A stretch of 64,000 nt of DNA from Ephemerocybe angulata (taxonomy: Eukaryota; Basidiomycota; Agaricomycetes; Agaricales; Psathyrellaceae), in NCBI GenBank assembly GCA_013368325.1, contig JAACJK010000123.1, positions 1-64,000 of the forward strand, in the 5' to 3' direction. Positions 1 to 11,629 of the stretch are shown here, one piece after another. How positions within the stretch are numbered: position 1 is the stretch's first letter; every line of letters begins with the position of its first letter. The notes below the pieces were generated by a model that was not told where the DNA came from, did no database searches, and was given only the letters and a program-made list of their open reading frames with translations. Position numbers and translations under genes: made by a program.

Positions 1-164
1 CGAGAGCTTCCTCTCCTCCCTGTGTAAGTCTTCCAAGTATCACAGCAGCTACTCCTAATAATGCGAATAGTGCTGTAGGTCAGCGCAAAAACGTAAAGCT
101 CAGGGGACCACGTAGGCCGCAGGCCCAAGAAGATGTCGGAGCAGTATAAGGAGTAAGTCACTGC

Positions 165-896
165 ACTGCGAGAAGGACTGTAGCCTGATTTTTCCCGCAT
201 CCTGTGTAGATCTGTGGCTCGGGGAAGAGCTAAGGGATGCAGGCTTAGAGGAAGACCTCGTTATCATCAAGAGTCCGTCAGGGAGACACACGCTTGGCCG
301 TCGTTACGTGCCCATCGGTACAGTTCAGCTTATCCCTCGTTGGGTGATAGATCTTCGCCCAGGAAGAGCAACACGTCTGCAGTAGCCAAGTGCGTATTCC
401 CTTTTCTTTCTCGATATATGTGCCTGCCTGATACGTTTCATGTTAGAGCCAGTCAAGCTGGAAGGTCTGGGAAGGGTCGCATACTTTATCTGCTGATGAC
501 GAGTACGTGTATCTACTGTTCGTTATTTACCACCACCTCATCACACTCCCACACAGTCCTTTTGGTGTGGCGGCTTTTGGAATAGATGGAAGGTCTGGGA
601 CTTCATCTGCTGTTGACGAGTACGTGTATCTACTGTTCGTTATTTACCACCACCTCATCACACTCCCCACACAGTCCTTTTGGTCTGGCGGCTTTTGGAA
701 TAGATCCTGATTTAAATGACCCATTCCAGAGGCATTAGATTCGTCAGAGGATGAGTATGATAGCGATGGCAGTAGTGAAACGGGGGTTAGCGTGCTGGGA
801 CGGATCTCAAGCCAAGCGAACGAGGAGAGTGTCGGCCTGGAGGCCAAAATTAGCGAAGACGAGCACGAGGCTGAGGCCACTGAGTTTCAGGAGTAG
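165..896 (+). pseudogene. 3' part of an unrecognised gene, probably broken, with a tandemly duplicated exon
   Basis: Not recognised. Three stretches look coding. The frame through 165-390 is open and includes a stretch reading LWLGEELRDAGLEEDLVIIK. Exon 557-619 (63 bases) and its partial copy at 675-706 both encode DPFG(V/L)AAFGID. The tail at about 730-896 encodes an acidic stretch containing SSEDEYDSDGSSETG, ending in TAG at 894-896. Introns 503-556 and 620-674 are near-identical GT-AG introns, so exon and intron were duplicated together. The frame of the second exon copy does not join the acidic tail: one extra C near 728-730 would restore it, so this looks like a pseudogene, unless the break is a sequencing error. 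The 5' part lies outside the window or is lost. No function can be given. Confidence 0.4.
460..706 (+). repeat. Tandem duplication, unit about 118-128 bp (exon plus intron)
   Basis: Bases 460-587 and 588-706 are near-identical over the shared part. Both begin with ggaaggtctggga, continue through gacgagtacgtgtatctac and end in cttttggaatagat. Each unit spans one exon end, one intron of 54-55 bases and the start of the next exon. Confidence 0.85.
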
Positions 897-1732
897 ATTA
901 AGAATACATCGAGTTCCCATATACATACCGCGCACTCATGGACATGGTTTCGATGGGGGTTTGGGGCCAAATACCTGGGTTCTGAACGGTGGCCTTGACC
1001 CCGAGAATCGCTCAATGCTCAGGGTTGGGCCTGGTTGGGCATATGATTTTTTTCAAGTCTGTTACCATATGATCTTTTTTATTTTTTAACCCCAAGCGCG
1101 GAGCAGTTGGCGCCCGTCCATAATGATACACAGGATCAACTTCGCGAAGATCACTGATGAGAATCTACACGGTCATGTGGTGGTAAAATGAACCGCGACG
1201 CGACGGCATCAGGCTGCCCTATCTGAATCATCTATGTCGAAGTGAAAGGCCAAGTTCAACCCACTTGGATTCGTCTCATGCCACAAGGTACACAGCCAGT
1301 ATATCTCTCTTCTATTTCCGTTGTACAGAGCATTAAAGGCCTACCACAGCGTTTTTACAGTCGATGAGCAAGATGGGTCGTATCAACCACAGCCATCGGA
1401 CGCGCATACAATCGTCAAGATGTCTACTTAGCTTAAGATTGCATGCGTGTCGCGAGCATGCATGTCTCCTCCGGGCTCCTGGTATCAGCTGGTATCAACG
1501 ACCGCCATCGGACGCGCATCCAATCGTCAAGATGTCTTGTTCGCCTCATGAATGGACGCGTGTTGCGCGCACTCGTGTCTCCTCCCTTCCATATGCTCTC
1601 ATCGGCCGGCCGTGCCCCTTGGACCTTTTCACGGATAGTAAACGACCCCAAATGGACGTTCCTGCCCCCATCCTTTGTCTACACTCCCACTCAGACGTGA
1701 AACCGACTCTCTGAAAGCATTGAATACCCAGA
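897..1732. other. Intergenic stretch with an imperfect direct repeat
   Basis: No gene is supported here. Bases 1380-1474 and 1492-1586 are an imperfect direct repeat: both carry catcggacgcgcat, then caatcgtcaagatgtct, and end in gtctcctcc. The remainder shows no coding pattern. Short ORFs overlap in several frames without a consistent one. Confidence 0.6.
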
Positions 1733-4567
1733 ATGTCCGCTCAACCAACGTCCGCTCAAGGTGTGTGCTTTCGAGGTGTATTCAGGGTCCGATACTTACA
1801 GCGCGTACAGCTGTCATGGACGCCTTCCTAGAGAGCAATCGGCTCCTCCCCTACTCTGAAAAAATTGGTGTGTAGGGCACTCGCGACGACGCGCATGTAA
1901 CTAAATGGTCTTGACAGCGTCCCTTGAAGCAGCGTTCAAGTTCTCCACGGGAGAACTTGAAGACTTGGAAAAAAGGAGGGACTTCGCTCGATCGCAGAAG
2001 TTGACCTATTCGCACATTTCGAGGAAGGTCAACATCATGAAACAACGGTTGGCTGGTATTGAAGGCGCCATGGCGCAAGTGAGGTCTGAGGAGAGAGGTT
2101 CATCTCTATCTCCTGTGCCAGAGGACTCCGAGTCCGCGGCTCCTTCCTCGCTCAACCAAGCCGCTGCGCCCCCTCAAGCCGGAGGAGTCAGCTCCACTCC
2201 TCCCCCCGTCAACACTGACCGCCACCCGGACAACGAGGCGACTGCGACTTCTGAGGTCGTCAGTTCCGCCTCTCCCCCCTCGCTCAACCAAGCCACTGCG
2301 CTCCCTGAAGCCGGAGGCGTCGGCTCTACTCCTCCCCCCGTCAACGAGACCTCTGCGGCTCTCCCTCCGGTCAGCGAGCCCACTGCACCTCCTGGAGCCG
2401 TCAACACTGCAGTTCCGCCGGTCGAAGAGGCCACCGCCACCCCTCCGGTCAACGAGGTCACTGCGCCCTCTCGAGTGGTGGATCCCGCTTCTCCTCCAGT
2501 CAACGAGGTCACTGCTCCCTCTGAGGTCGTCGATCCCGCTTCTCCTCCAGTCAACGAGGTCACTGCTCCCTCTGAAGTCGTCGATCCCGCTTCTCCTCCA
2601 GTCATCAACGCGGTCGTTCCTCCGGTCCCTGTGCCCGCTAACGTTGTAGAGGCCGTCATCCCGCCGACCGCTCCGACCGCTGCGCCTGTTGGAGTAGTTG
2701 ATGCGGCGCTTCCCCCTGTCACCGAGACCTCCGCACCTCTTACTCCAAATGTCGTTCCCACCACAACTGGTGTCATCAAGCCTGAGGCACAGGAGGTTGT
2801 ACTTCCTCCTGCATCTTCCTTTGTTCCCCCAGTCGGTCAAGGTTCGTGTGATACCCGTTCATGACTACAATATGAGCTAACGTACATTCAAGCTCCTTTG
2901 ACTCGTGTGAAGCCAGAGGCACAGGAGGTTGCCGTTCCTCTCCCTGAACGCCCCGTGCCCGTACGTCCAGCCCAACAAGGTATGTGTCCATCTCTCTACA
3001 CACCATTTCTCTGAGTAAGAGCTGACGTTGTCCCAAGATCCTATGCAGCCTGTCAAACCCGAGGCACAGGAGGCCGCTCTTCCTCCTCCCGCGAGTGGCG
3101 CGCCGCCCATCGCTACAGCCCAGCAAGGTACGCCTCCGGATCCGTAAACACTGTTCATTCAATTGGAACTCACGATCATACAAAATTCATAGTACATATC
3201 AAGCCCAAGGTGGAGGCTGCCGATCGTCTCCCTCCTAAAGGTTCAAACAAGCGAAAGCCGGATGCTGACTTGGAGGTCATTGTGATCTCGAGTGACTCCG
3301 ATACCCCAGGGCCTGTGAAGCCCACCGTAAAACGTACGTGTTCTGAAGTTATGTGCATCTCAGTTGTACCTTGACGGCTAATACGAACCTTCTTCTCTAG
3401 GCGCCAAACGAACGGGGCCCAAGGCCGGTGCAAAAGGCAAGGGAAAATCGAAAATGAAGCCAGAGGACGAGGGCATGCGGTTGATCGATGACGCCGATTT
3501 CCAATTACTTCGCGAGGGATCAGAACCTGAGTCGGTGCCTCAGATCCTTACGAAGGCGGAGCTCGCGGAGGAGGACAATAAATTTGCACGTGAGTTTGTC
3601 CGTCCACGCTTCGTCCAAAAAAGAGTTATTGACAATGTCCTTCCTCACAGTGGCCGGCGAGAATTCTATGCACAACTTCATCACTCACAATCTCATGCTA
3701 TCTGGTCGGATCCGTAGCAAGGCCCGGAAGGTCCAGGAGTACCTGCCGGAGTCTGCCACGACATCTCGCATCCTGGCCATGTCTATGTTTCTCTTGGACA
3801 ACGGCACCGGTCAGACAAAGTGCGCGTATCACAGCGTCCTCGATCACCAGTGCCTCGTCAACGACCAGGACAGCAGGGAGCTGAAAGGGACGGTTAGGAA
3901 GCCTAAGTTCGACAAGAAGGTCACCGGTGTTCCCTTCAGTCCATCGCAGACAACGACCGCCCTTCCTTCGTCGGTCGCCAAGGTTCCAGGGCCAGCCAAA
4001 AGTCTTGTAATCAAGAGGCTGCCATCGCATAACGACAACCCGCACAAGGTCCCGCCAGTCGTCAGCGGCATGGGCGAAGCCGAACTGCTCACCTTCTTCC
4101 GCAAGATAGGTGAAGCATACTACTTGCACTGTGGGTGCGAGTTGGAGACGTGTCTCCTCGACTTCTACCTGTGGAAGAGCAGCCCCATGCTTGTCTCCCC
4201 CTCGACCGGCGCAATGGAATACTTCGGCGTTTCTCCAGACCCTAGGCACCGGGGTCACTTCAACCATATCTTCCGGGCCTTGAGGATTAGGGTCGACGAC
4301 TTGTACCTGTTTGACAGGAACGGCGTCCGAAGGGATACGTCCAATGCCCCCGAAGCGCTTCTCAACTGGTACTCTTACCATGGCCTGACTCTCCCCTCCC
4401 CCGCTCCTCCCACCCCTCAGCCCAAGCAACGACAGAAGCCCCAGTACGTCGAGATTGACGATCTTCCCACCCCGGGACCTTCGGGTCACAGGAGCTTTGC
4501 GGACCTATCCCTTTCGGAAGCCGAGGACGTGGACATGGGCGACGAGGAGATGGACTTGGGCTCGTAA
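1733..4567 (+). CDS. Proline-rich protein with duplicated exons and a conserved C-terminal half, function unknown
   Basis: Eight exons join into 813 codons: 1733-1760, 1802-1867, 1918-2841, 2893-2979, 3038-3127, 3193-3333, 3401-3589 and 3651-4567. All introns are GT-AG and all are phase 1. Residues about 30-90 are charged and helical. A long Pro/Val/Ala-rich region follows, with three copies of a 17-residue unit beginning PPVNEVTAPS at about 2443-2595. The short exons 4 and 5 and the end of exon 3 all carry (I/V)KPEAQE followed by a proline run, and exon 6 carries IKPKVEA. Symmetric phase-1 exons fit tandem exon duplication. LEVIVISSDSD in exon 6 matches a SUMO-interacting motif, and a lysine-rich stretch follows it that could be a nuclear localisation signal. 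The last 300 residues are compact and not low-complexity, ending in an acidic tail. A nuclear role is inference. I do not recognise the family. Confidence 0.75.
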
Positions 4568-4763
4568 TTTATCTACCGATCTTTGTTTTCTTTCTGCGTC
4601 TCTCGAATTTTATCTGCCTTTCTTTCACTGTGCGCGACAAACACTAAGAGATCTGAGATTTGAGACAAACGTGGCGATACAAAAGAGTAGATTCGACGTA
4701 TGGTACATGCTATCAACCTCTGAGTTCCTTCGGCCACTTGCCGGGCCCAACCACTGCTTGATA

Positions 4764-5866
4764 TCAGCTTCGTGTCCACTTGACGGTAAAATATAAGTAC
4801 ACACCGGTTTGTATCCTTTCAGACGAACCACATGACGAAGGGACGTTTAAGTTCCACGTTATCGAAGGAATGCGAGAACCGTAGCTTCCAGCGTCGGTGA
4901 AGTGGACGGAGTACATCAGGAGGTCGGGATACGCCCTGGAGAGTGCGGGGCAGGAGGGGTTCATTGGGCAAAGGTGACGTCCAATCGCGCGCGTTGCGTT
5001 TTCGAACATGGTAAAACCGTGGCCAACGAGCCTATCAAACACGGGGATGTCGAACGTTGATGAGCCGTCTTCAGGGATGACGATGGTGAAAAGCCCCTTG
5101 CGAGCCTCGGTGAGTTCGGGATAAAGGCAAACCGCGTCGTTGGAGGTGATGAAATTCATGAGGGCGGTTGTTGGGGCTTCGGTGATTAACGCAATAGGGG
5201 GGACACGACATTGTATGAATAGAATCTCTCGGTCGAGCGTCGTATTGACCATGCGGAAGATCTTGACGATGTTGTCTCCGTATCCGTAGTGGCGGTATCC
5301 CAGCACCGTACATTTCTCATACGTGTGGAGGAGCGTGTCGACAAGGCGGTAGCCATTTCCCCGATCATCCGATGCATCGTTGTCGTCGTAAACCTGTTGG
5401 TGTGGGGCACCCAAGTCCGGGTGGGAGTCGGTGCTCGTCTGTGTATACACCTCCAGGACGCGAGGCATTGGGACTTCCTCGGCAAAGATTCGAAGAGCCG
5501 CCATGCCTCCGATCACAGCCCCGTAGTACTGCATGGACTCGAGAAAGGGAGCGGGATCGAGCCCAAAGGTCCGGAGGGTGTTGCGCACGCGTGTAGTGAC
5601 CGGGGTGGCTACCAACTTCTCCATGTGAAGGCACGAGTCGTGTAGGGAGCGACGGTCAGAGAAAGGGAGCAAGGAGACGATGAAGAGGGAGAGATCGAGA
5701 GGAAGGCGAAGTATTGGTGCGTCCTTGTCAGACGCTGACAGAAGGCGGTCATGAATACGACTGAATCAGACCTATCGGGAGACTTACTATGTCGCTTGTT
5801 ACAGAAGCTGCACCACTCCAGCTCCTCCCGGTACGGATAACGCTGAACGAGCCTTCGGATGCGCAT
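4764..5866 (-). CDS. Unrecognised protein, two exons
   Basis: Exon 1 (5866-5788) starts at an ATG and encodes about 26 residues ending in WCSFCNKRH. A 53-base GT-AG intron (5787-5735) follows. Exon 2 (5734-4764) carries the long frame. Without the intron the long frame would begin at a non-ATG codon, which supports this model. The protein has a segment YYGAVIGGMAALRIF followed by LEVYTQT, a hydrophobic-then-Asp/Glu layout seen in a group of uncharacterised basidiomycete proteins. That comparison is from memory and weak. The gene is convergent with the proline-rich gene, about 200 bases apart. The last 25 residues may be intron read-through. Function unknown. Confidence 0.6.
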
Positions 5867-6289
5867 CGGGGATGGGACAGGTAGGAGTGAAACGTAGGGA
5901 GTGAAGTGGGAGGGAGACGGGAAGTGTCGCGCGTACAATGGGTGCAATTCAAGGTTTCCCACGCCCCATCTGGCAGCCCCTCTCGGCGATGCTCGACGAG
6001 GCACACGACATTTGTCGGCGGGTCTCCGTGACACGGAAGGGGTCAGCACAGAACGGTACACAGACCCGTGAGCTGAAAGTCAGATAATAATAAGGATTCC
6101 AATGTCTACAGAAACATTGGACAGAACCAGCCATACAAATGCATGACTAGTTGATACAAAAGCAAGCGCCCGCCTCTTAGAGAAGCATTGCAGCAGTGGT
6201 TTGTGTAGTACGATGTCTGTAGGAACAACGGTTGTGTGGTCAGCAGTGGCACACTGTTTCGGGGCGGCCGTCCCACCTGTGGTATTAAT

Positions 6290-8330
6290 CAATGCCTCCA
6301 GAGCAAACGCAGGCCACATTTCATCGGAAAGTTGCTTCCAGAACCTTTCGTCGGATTAACAACTCTTACAGAAGCATTGCATGGGCGGTTTGAGTGGCAC
6401 AATGTCTCTAGAAACAACGGTTCACTGGCACACTGTTCTGGGGCGGCCAACCCACCTGCGGTAATTATCGATGCCTCCAGAGGAATCGCAAGTCACATTT
6501 CGTTGGTGGGTTGCTTCCAGAACGTCTCGTTGGGTAACCGCCCCTTACCGAAGCATCGCAGGATTGGTTTGGGCCGTGCACTGTCTGCTGAAGCAACGGC
6601 CAGGCGGTGTACACTGCAATCATCGACGCCTCCAGAGGAAACACATGTCGCTTTTCGTCAGCGCATTGCTTCCAGAACGTCTCGTTGGATGACCACCTTT
6701 TACTGAAGCAATGCAGAGTTGATTTGGGCGGTGCGATGTCTGTAGAAGCAATGGAAGGAGGGTCACCACTGGCGCACTGTTTCGGAGCGGCGGACCCACC
6801 TGCGACAATACCGATGCCTCCAGAACAAACGCAGGTCACATTTCGTCGGTGGGTTGCTTCCAGAACTCCTCGTCGGGTGACCGCCCCTTACCGAAGCATT
6901 GCAGGCCTGGTTTGGGCCGTGCGTTGCGGCCGGGCGGTGCTTTCAGAAGCATCGCAAGGGTGGTTTGGGTTGTACAATGTCTCTAGGAACAACGGTTAAT
7001 ACCGATGCCTCCAGAGGAAATGCACGTCACATTTCGCCCGTCCTTTGATTCCAGAAGCTCTCGTTGGATGACCACCGCTTACTGAAACAATGCAGAGGTG
7101 GTTTGGGCGGTGCGATGTCTGTAGAAGCAATGGAAGGAGGGTTAACACTGGCGCACTGTTTCGGGGCGGCGGACCCACCTGCGATAATACCGATGCCTCC
7201 AAAGGAAATGTAGGTCACATTTCGCCCGTTCTTCGCCTCCAGAAGCACTCGTCGGACGACCACCGCTTACTGAAGCAATGCAGAGGTGGTTTGGGCGGTG
7301 CGATGTCTGTAGAAGCAAGGGACGGGACCTTAATACCGATGCCTCCAGAGGAAATGCAGGTCACATTTCGCCCGTCCTTTGCTTCCAGAAGCACTCGTTG
7401 GATGACCATCGCTTACTGAAACAATGCAGAGGTGGTTTGGGCGGTGCGATGTCTGTAGAAGCAATGGAAGGAGGATTAACACTGGCGCACTGGTTCGGGG
7501 CGGCGGACCCACCTGCGATAATACCGATGCCTCCAGAGGAAATGTAGGTCACATTTCGCCCGTTCTTCGCCTCCAGAAGCACTCGTCGGACGACCACCGT
7601 TTACTGAAGCAATGCAGAGGTGGTTTGGGCGGTGCGATGTCTGTAGAAGCAAGGGACGTGACCTTAATACCGATGCCTCCAGAGGAAATGCAGGTCACAT
7701 TTCGCCCGTCCTTTGCTTCTAGAAGCACTCGTTGGATGACCACCGCTTACTGAAGTAATGCAGAGGTGATTTGGGCGGTGCGATGTCTGTAGAAGGAAAG
7801 GACGGGACCTTAATACCGATGCCTCCAGAGGAAATGCACCTCACATTTCGCCCGTCCTTTGATTCCAGAAGCTCTCGGTGGATGACCACCTCTTACTGAA
7901 GCAATGAAGAGGTGATTTTGGTGGTGCGATGTCTGTAGAAGGAATGGATGGACGGTCAACCCTGGCGCACTGTTTCGGGGCTCCGGACCCACCTGCGATA
8001 ATACCGATGCCTCCAGAGGAAATGTAGGTCACATTTCGATCGTTCTTTGCTTCCAGAAGCACTCGTTGGATGACCACCGCTTACTGAAGCATTGCAGGAC
8101 TGGTTTGGGCCGTGCGTTGTCTGTAGAAGGAATGGATGGACGGTCAACACTGGCGCACTGTTTCGGGGTGGCGGACCCACCTGCGATAACACCGATGCCT
8201 CCACAGGAAATGCAAGTCAGATTTCGCGCGTACCTTGCTTCCAGAAGCACTCGTCGGATGACCACCTCCTACTGAAGCAATGCAGAGGTGATTTGGGCGG
8301 TGCGATGTCTGCCGATACAATGGTTGCTTT
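6290..8330. repeat. Tandem satellite array, 12 units in two length classes
   Basis: The landmark (c)gatgcctccagaggaaatg recurs at about 6290, 6469, 6624, 6812, 7003, 7191, 7337, 7525, 7671, 7817, 8005 and 8193. Spacings are 179, 155, 188, 191, 188, 146, 188, 146, 146, 188 and 188. Long units carry an extra segment (ggttaacactggcgcactgt and following); short units replace it with aagggacgggacctt. A long plus a short unit makes a 334-bp higher-order repeat, seen clearly at 7090-7419 and 7424-7753. Copies on the left diverge more. Open frames cross units on both strands, but they arise from the repeat and none has gene context. The flanks 5867-6289 and 8331-8754 hold no gene I can support, apart from degenerate repeat edges. 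Confidence 0.9.
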
Positions 8331-8661
8331 CGGGCAGCGGGACACCTGCAATCATCCACCAGAGCCACTCGTGATGCAGGGAACCGACTGGCGAGGTATG
8401 CGCGGTGGGAATGGCTGTAGAACCACAGGATGGATAAACACTCGTTACGCAAGAAACACATTCTGAAATCTGGGAGTAATCTCTACACAGACATTGGTGG
8501 GCGGACGCACTGCGCTCGATATCCATATTGGAAAAGAAAGGGGTGGACGTAACGGCCAGGGATAAGGAACTATAAGATCTAAAAGCCTCCTGCCCTCTTT
8601 CTCCTCCTCCTAGGCTCTGGATATCCGAGGTGCACTGAGCGGATTGGGATGTTGAAAGAGC

Positions 8662-8688
8662 TGTGCCACGCCGTTCAGGCGTGGCACA
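8662..8688. other. Perfect hairpin, 11-bp stem and 5-base loop
   Basis: tgtgccacgcc, loop gttca, then ggcgtggcaca. A second smaller hairpin follows near 8733-8754 (tcatcctcg, cggg, cgaggatga). Both lie between the satellite array and the Ser/Pro-rich gene. No role is evident; the first could be a remnant of a mobile element's inverted repeat. Confidence 0.6.
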
Positions 8689-8754
8689 CAGCAGGTTTGA
8701 TCTAGCGTGGGCATTATTTACAGCTTACATAATCATCCTCGCGGGCGAGGATGA

Positions 8755-10359
8755 CCATCATCCTCACGGGGGCGGTGTGTCTGGACCAACATAGCTATCA
8801 ACGGATGCCCCCTGAACGATGTTATCTTCGACCCATCCTGCGCACCCAGGGTGAGCGAGCTCGCTCTCAATCCCTCGACAGCTGCGGAGCAGAAGGATAA
8901 GGAAAATGCTGCGCTTGCCGCTGCGCCGAGCTGGATTGGGCCCATATCGAGGTTGTTCTCAGGGGTGCAGCGGAGAGACCGGAGCCCTGTAGGTGTGTCG
9001 AGATCGAACAGCGGCCTGGCGCCTCCTTCGCGCGCACCACGACTCGCGCCGAAGCTTGGACCTGCGCTCGCGGCATCGACCACTACTGTGAACGTTGAGT
9101 TCTCCGGTGCGGGTGTTGGGAGGGCGAAGACGTCGGTCGCGCCGCCTGTGGTCGTTACGTCGGCCCCTGCGACTGAGACGCAGACCGCCGCTCCTGCTGC
9201 ATCGACTTCTGTGATGAACATCTTTGCTGGAGCGCCGAAACCACAGGAAGATCCATGGGTCGTACTCCCGCGAGCTGGGCCGCGACGTGTTCAGTCGTCT
9301 TACCTCAATTCGAACGCGAACGCAACGTTGGGGACTGCGACATTGGGCCGGTCCAACTTCAAGAAAGCGAATCGACTATCGATGTCGCGGAACGTGGACG
9401 CCGTCATCGATTCTGAGCAGGCGCTTGCGTCCGTGCTTCCCGAGGAGGCGGAGGAGGCTGACTACATTGCGCCGTTGCCCGAGTATCGGACCCTGCGACG
9501 GAGAGGGCTGTCGGACTCGTCGATCCATTCGACGTTTACGAACCATGGGGAGGAGGGAGGCCCAGGTTCTCCTGGGGCTTCATCGCCGATTTCGCCTTTA
9601 CATTCTGGAGGGCATGTTGACGCGTTGGGGTTTGTTAGTGGGTTGTCGGGATGGAGTGATCGCAATTCAGTGTTCCAGGCGCTGTCAAGGACGGTGCAGA
9701 GCTTGAGGTTGACGACATCGGGCTCTGCTTCGGGTGTTGGGCGACCGTTAGACCCTGCGTCAGTATCAAATACGCAGGGGACGTCTGCTACGGATATCTT
9801 GGCTTCACAGGCTCTACTTGGCAGTGGTTCTGCTGCTCATGGTGCTGCCTCCACCGCTGCTTCAGTTTCTCATCCCCGCCCACATTTACCGTCGACTTCG
9901 AGTTCAATATTCGGGTCGTCAGGACCGGGAAGCCCCATGGTCCAGGAACCGACACCTATAGGGGACGACTCACCACAGATATCGAGAACGTCGTCAATCG
10001 CACAACCTAGTGTTCTGACTCCGCAGGGGACACCCAGAACATCGCGGTTCCGCCCTAAATCTGCTGCGACAGCCCCGTCCAACCCTTCCACGCCTAAACG
10101 GAGTCGGGAGCGGGAAGGAACGCAGCCCAGCGCGGGGCTGGTGGGAGGCTTTTTGCCGAATCTTGCGATTGGGTCGTGGATCCCTGGTGGACATGCGGCG
10201 GATGTTTTGGATGATCAGGCGAGTCCGGAGAGCTTGAGGGATCCGTTTGTTGTGGGGATGAGCTCACCGGGGAGTGGGGGTAGGGAGTCGTTCACTGTTA
10301 GACCGCATAGGAGGGGCGCAAGGAATGCGGAGGGGAGGGCGTCGAGGGACTTCTTATAA
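8755..10359 (+). CDS. Ser/Pro-rich protein, 5' end not resolved, function unknown
   Basis: One long frame is open from 8755 (stop at 8752-8754) to TAA at 10359, about 534 codons. There is no good ATG near its beginning; 8851 is GTG. The true start probably lies in an upstream exon, for example joined at the acceptor acatag near 8794, or the gene is truncated. The protein is rich in Ser, Pro, Ala and Gly and looks largely disordered. More ordered points are APSWIGPISRLFSGVQRRD near the N-terminus, EDPWVVLPRAG, and PEYRTLRRRGLSDSSIHSTF in the middle, with SP/TP phosphorylation-like sites throughout. Codon use and lack of stops over 1.6 kb argue for a real gene. I do not recognise the family. 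It could be the C-terminal half of a larger protein. Confidence 0.6.
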   Translation, partial: PSSSRGRCVWTNIAINGCPLNDVIFDPSCAPRVSELALNPSTAAEQKDKENAALAAAPSWIGPISRLFSGVQRRDRSPVGVSRSNSGLAPPSRAPRLAPKLGPALAASTTTVNVEFSGAGVGRAKTSVAPPVVVTSAPATETQTAAPAASTSVMNIFAGAPKPQEDPWVVLPRAGPRRVQSSYLNSNANATLGTATLGRSNFKKANRLSMSRNVDAVIDSEQALASVLPEEAEEADYIAPLPEYRTLRRRGLSDSSIHSTFTNHGEEGGPGSPGASSPISPLHSGGHVDALGFVSGLSGWSDRNSVFQALSRTVQSLRLTTSGSASGVGRPLDPASVSNTQGTSATDILASQALLGSGSAAHGAASTAASVSHPRPHLPSTSSSIFGSSGPGSPMVQEPTPIGDDSPQISRTSSIAQPSVLTPQGTPRTSRFRPKSAATAPSNPSTPKRSREREGTQPSAGLVGGFLPNLAIGSWIPGGHAADVLDDQASPESLRDPFVVGMSSPGSGGRESFTVRPHRRGARNAEGRASRDFL

Positions 10360-11629
10360 TTTATTTGTGATGTGGCCATCTCTCTCGTCATTATCTACAC
10401 AAGATCCATTCTCGTATACCCTGCAACTCATCTACTTATTAGTTACGTCGACTGGTTTTGTTATTTACTTCAAGGTCTGCAGCCTGGTAGTAAATTGGGA
10501 TAGAAAGGAGACTCATACCATAATGGAATACTCATACTACGCTTTAACTTGGAAATAGCGCTCCTAGGTTCTTCCTGGACACTTTTAGTGGACAGGTTTT
10601 GTGCTCCTGGACCCCCTGCAAAATCTGCCTATATAAGGAAACCTCCTTCTAAATAAGGAGCGGTTTGATCGTATTCGTGGTCCGGTAACTAGACGAGAGA
10701 GCGGAGCGTAGGCGTGCCTTGGGGTGCGCGTCTTGTGCGCGTCCTTGCGCGTCTGTGAGCGTACTGGGCGTCTTGTGTGCAACTTGACGCGAGATTGCAA
10801 AACACAGAGAGTGCCCATGCACTTAATCTTGCTTAAGTACGCTGCACATGATCATTCATGTGTCGACCCGCCAACATATGTGGACTTCAAGGTGTGGACA
10901 CCGCCCACAAAGGTCTAAAAACTTACAATGTGACTATCAACTTGGCAAGTACCCCTCCTAGGCGAGGTGAAGGAAAGGACACCTTGTCTGGTAAGTCGTG
11001 GCCCTGCTCCCTCTTTATACGGTCTCCTGTGGATCGCATGATGTCATGCGAGCGCAGGAAGTGGATAAAGATCAGTTCAAGCAGCATCAAGTTTCAGAAG
11101 AATAGCACAATATGCTTCATCCGGGGACATTGGATTCAAGTGGGAGCCCAGATTTGGATTCATGCCTATTTGGCCACTCAGCGGTGAACGAAAAGGGAAA
11201 CCTCCCAATGCAATCCCAATTCACTGCTGATCCATAATACATAGTACTCAGAGAAAAAGTACCAAAACGGTACTTGAGATGACTTGAGAAGATTCATGTT
11301 GTACTGATGTGTGTTCATAAGGAACATGCACTGAATCGGATGCGAGCCCACGCGCTCCATTTCGGGTGAAGGTCGATACATTGGTACCTTAGTGGGGGCT
11401 TTGGCAACTGGTATTGGCTTGGGGTAGGTTCAAGTGTCCAGGGCTGCCCAGAGGGCCATACTTTTTAATTTCTCTCCCGCTTGGGTGTTTTTTCGACCTG
11501 GTCCTCACCGGCGCTAAAGCGCAATTAAATTGGACGTGACCGGTTTGTCACACTCACATGATGGCTCGGCGCGTCAGTCACGCGTTCCGAAACCGTGTCA
11601 CGCTTCTACCAGCCTTGTCCTGTGCGCTC
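10360..11629. other. Intergenic stretch, no gene seen
   Basis: No supported gene. It contains small palindromes such as aacctccttctaaataaggagc near 10646 and agtaccaaaacggtact near 11258, plus a TATA-like tctaaataagg. The likely promoter of the Spc19 gene lies in its last few hundred bases. Confidence 0.5.

Noticed and set aside
2106..2840. Arg/Gly-rich 244-codon ORF on the minus strand
   Set aside because: Antisense of the proline-rich repeats of the plus-strand gene.
7027..8265. Repeated similar ORFs of 60-110 codons on both strands in the satellite array
   Set aside because: They are the same repeat unit read in several frames, with no splice, promoter or family support.
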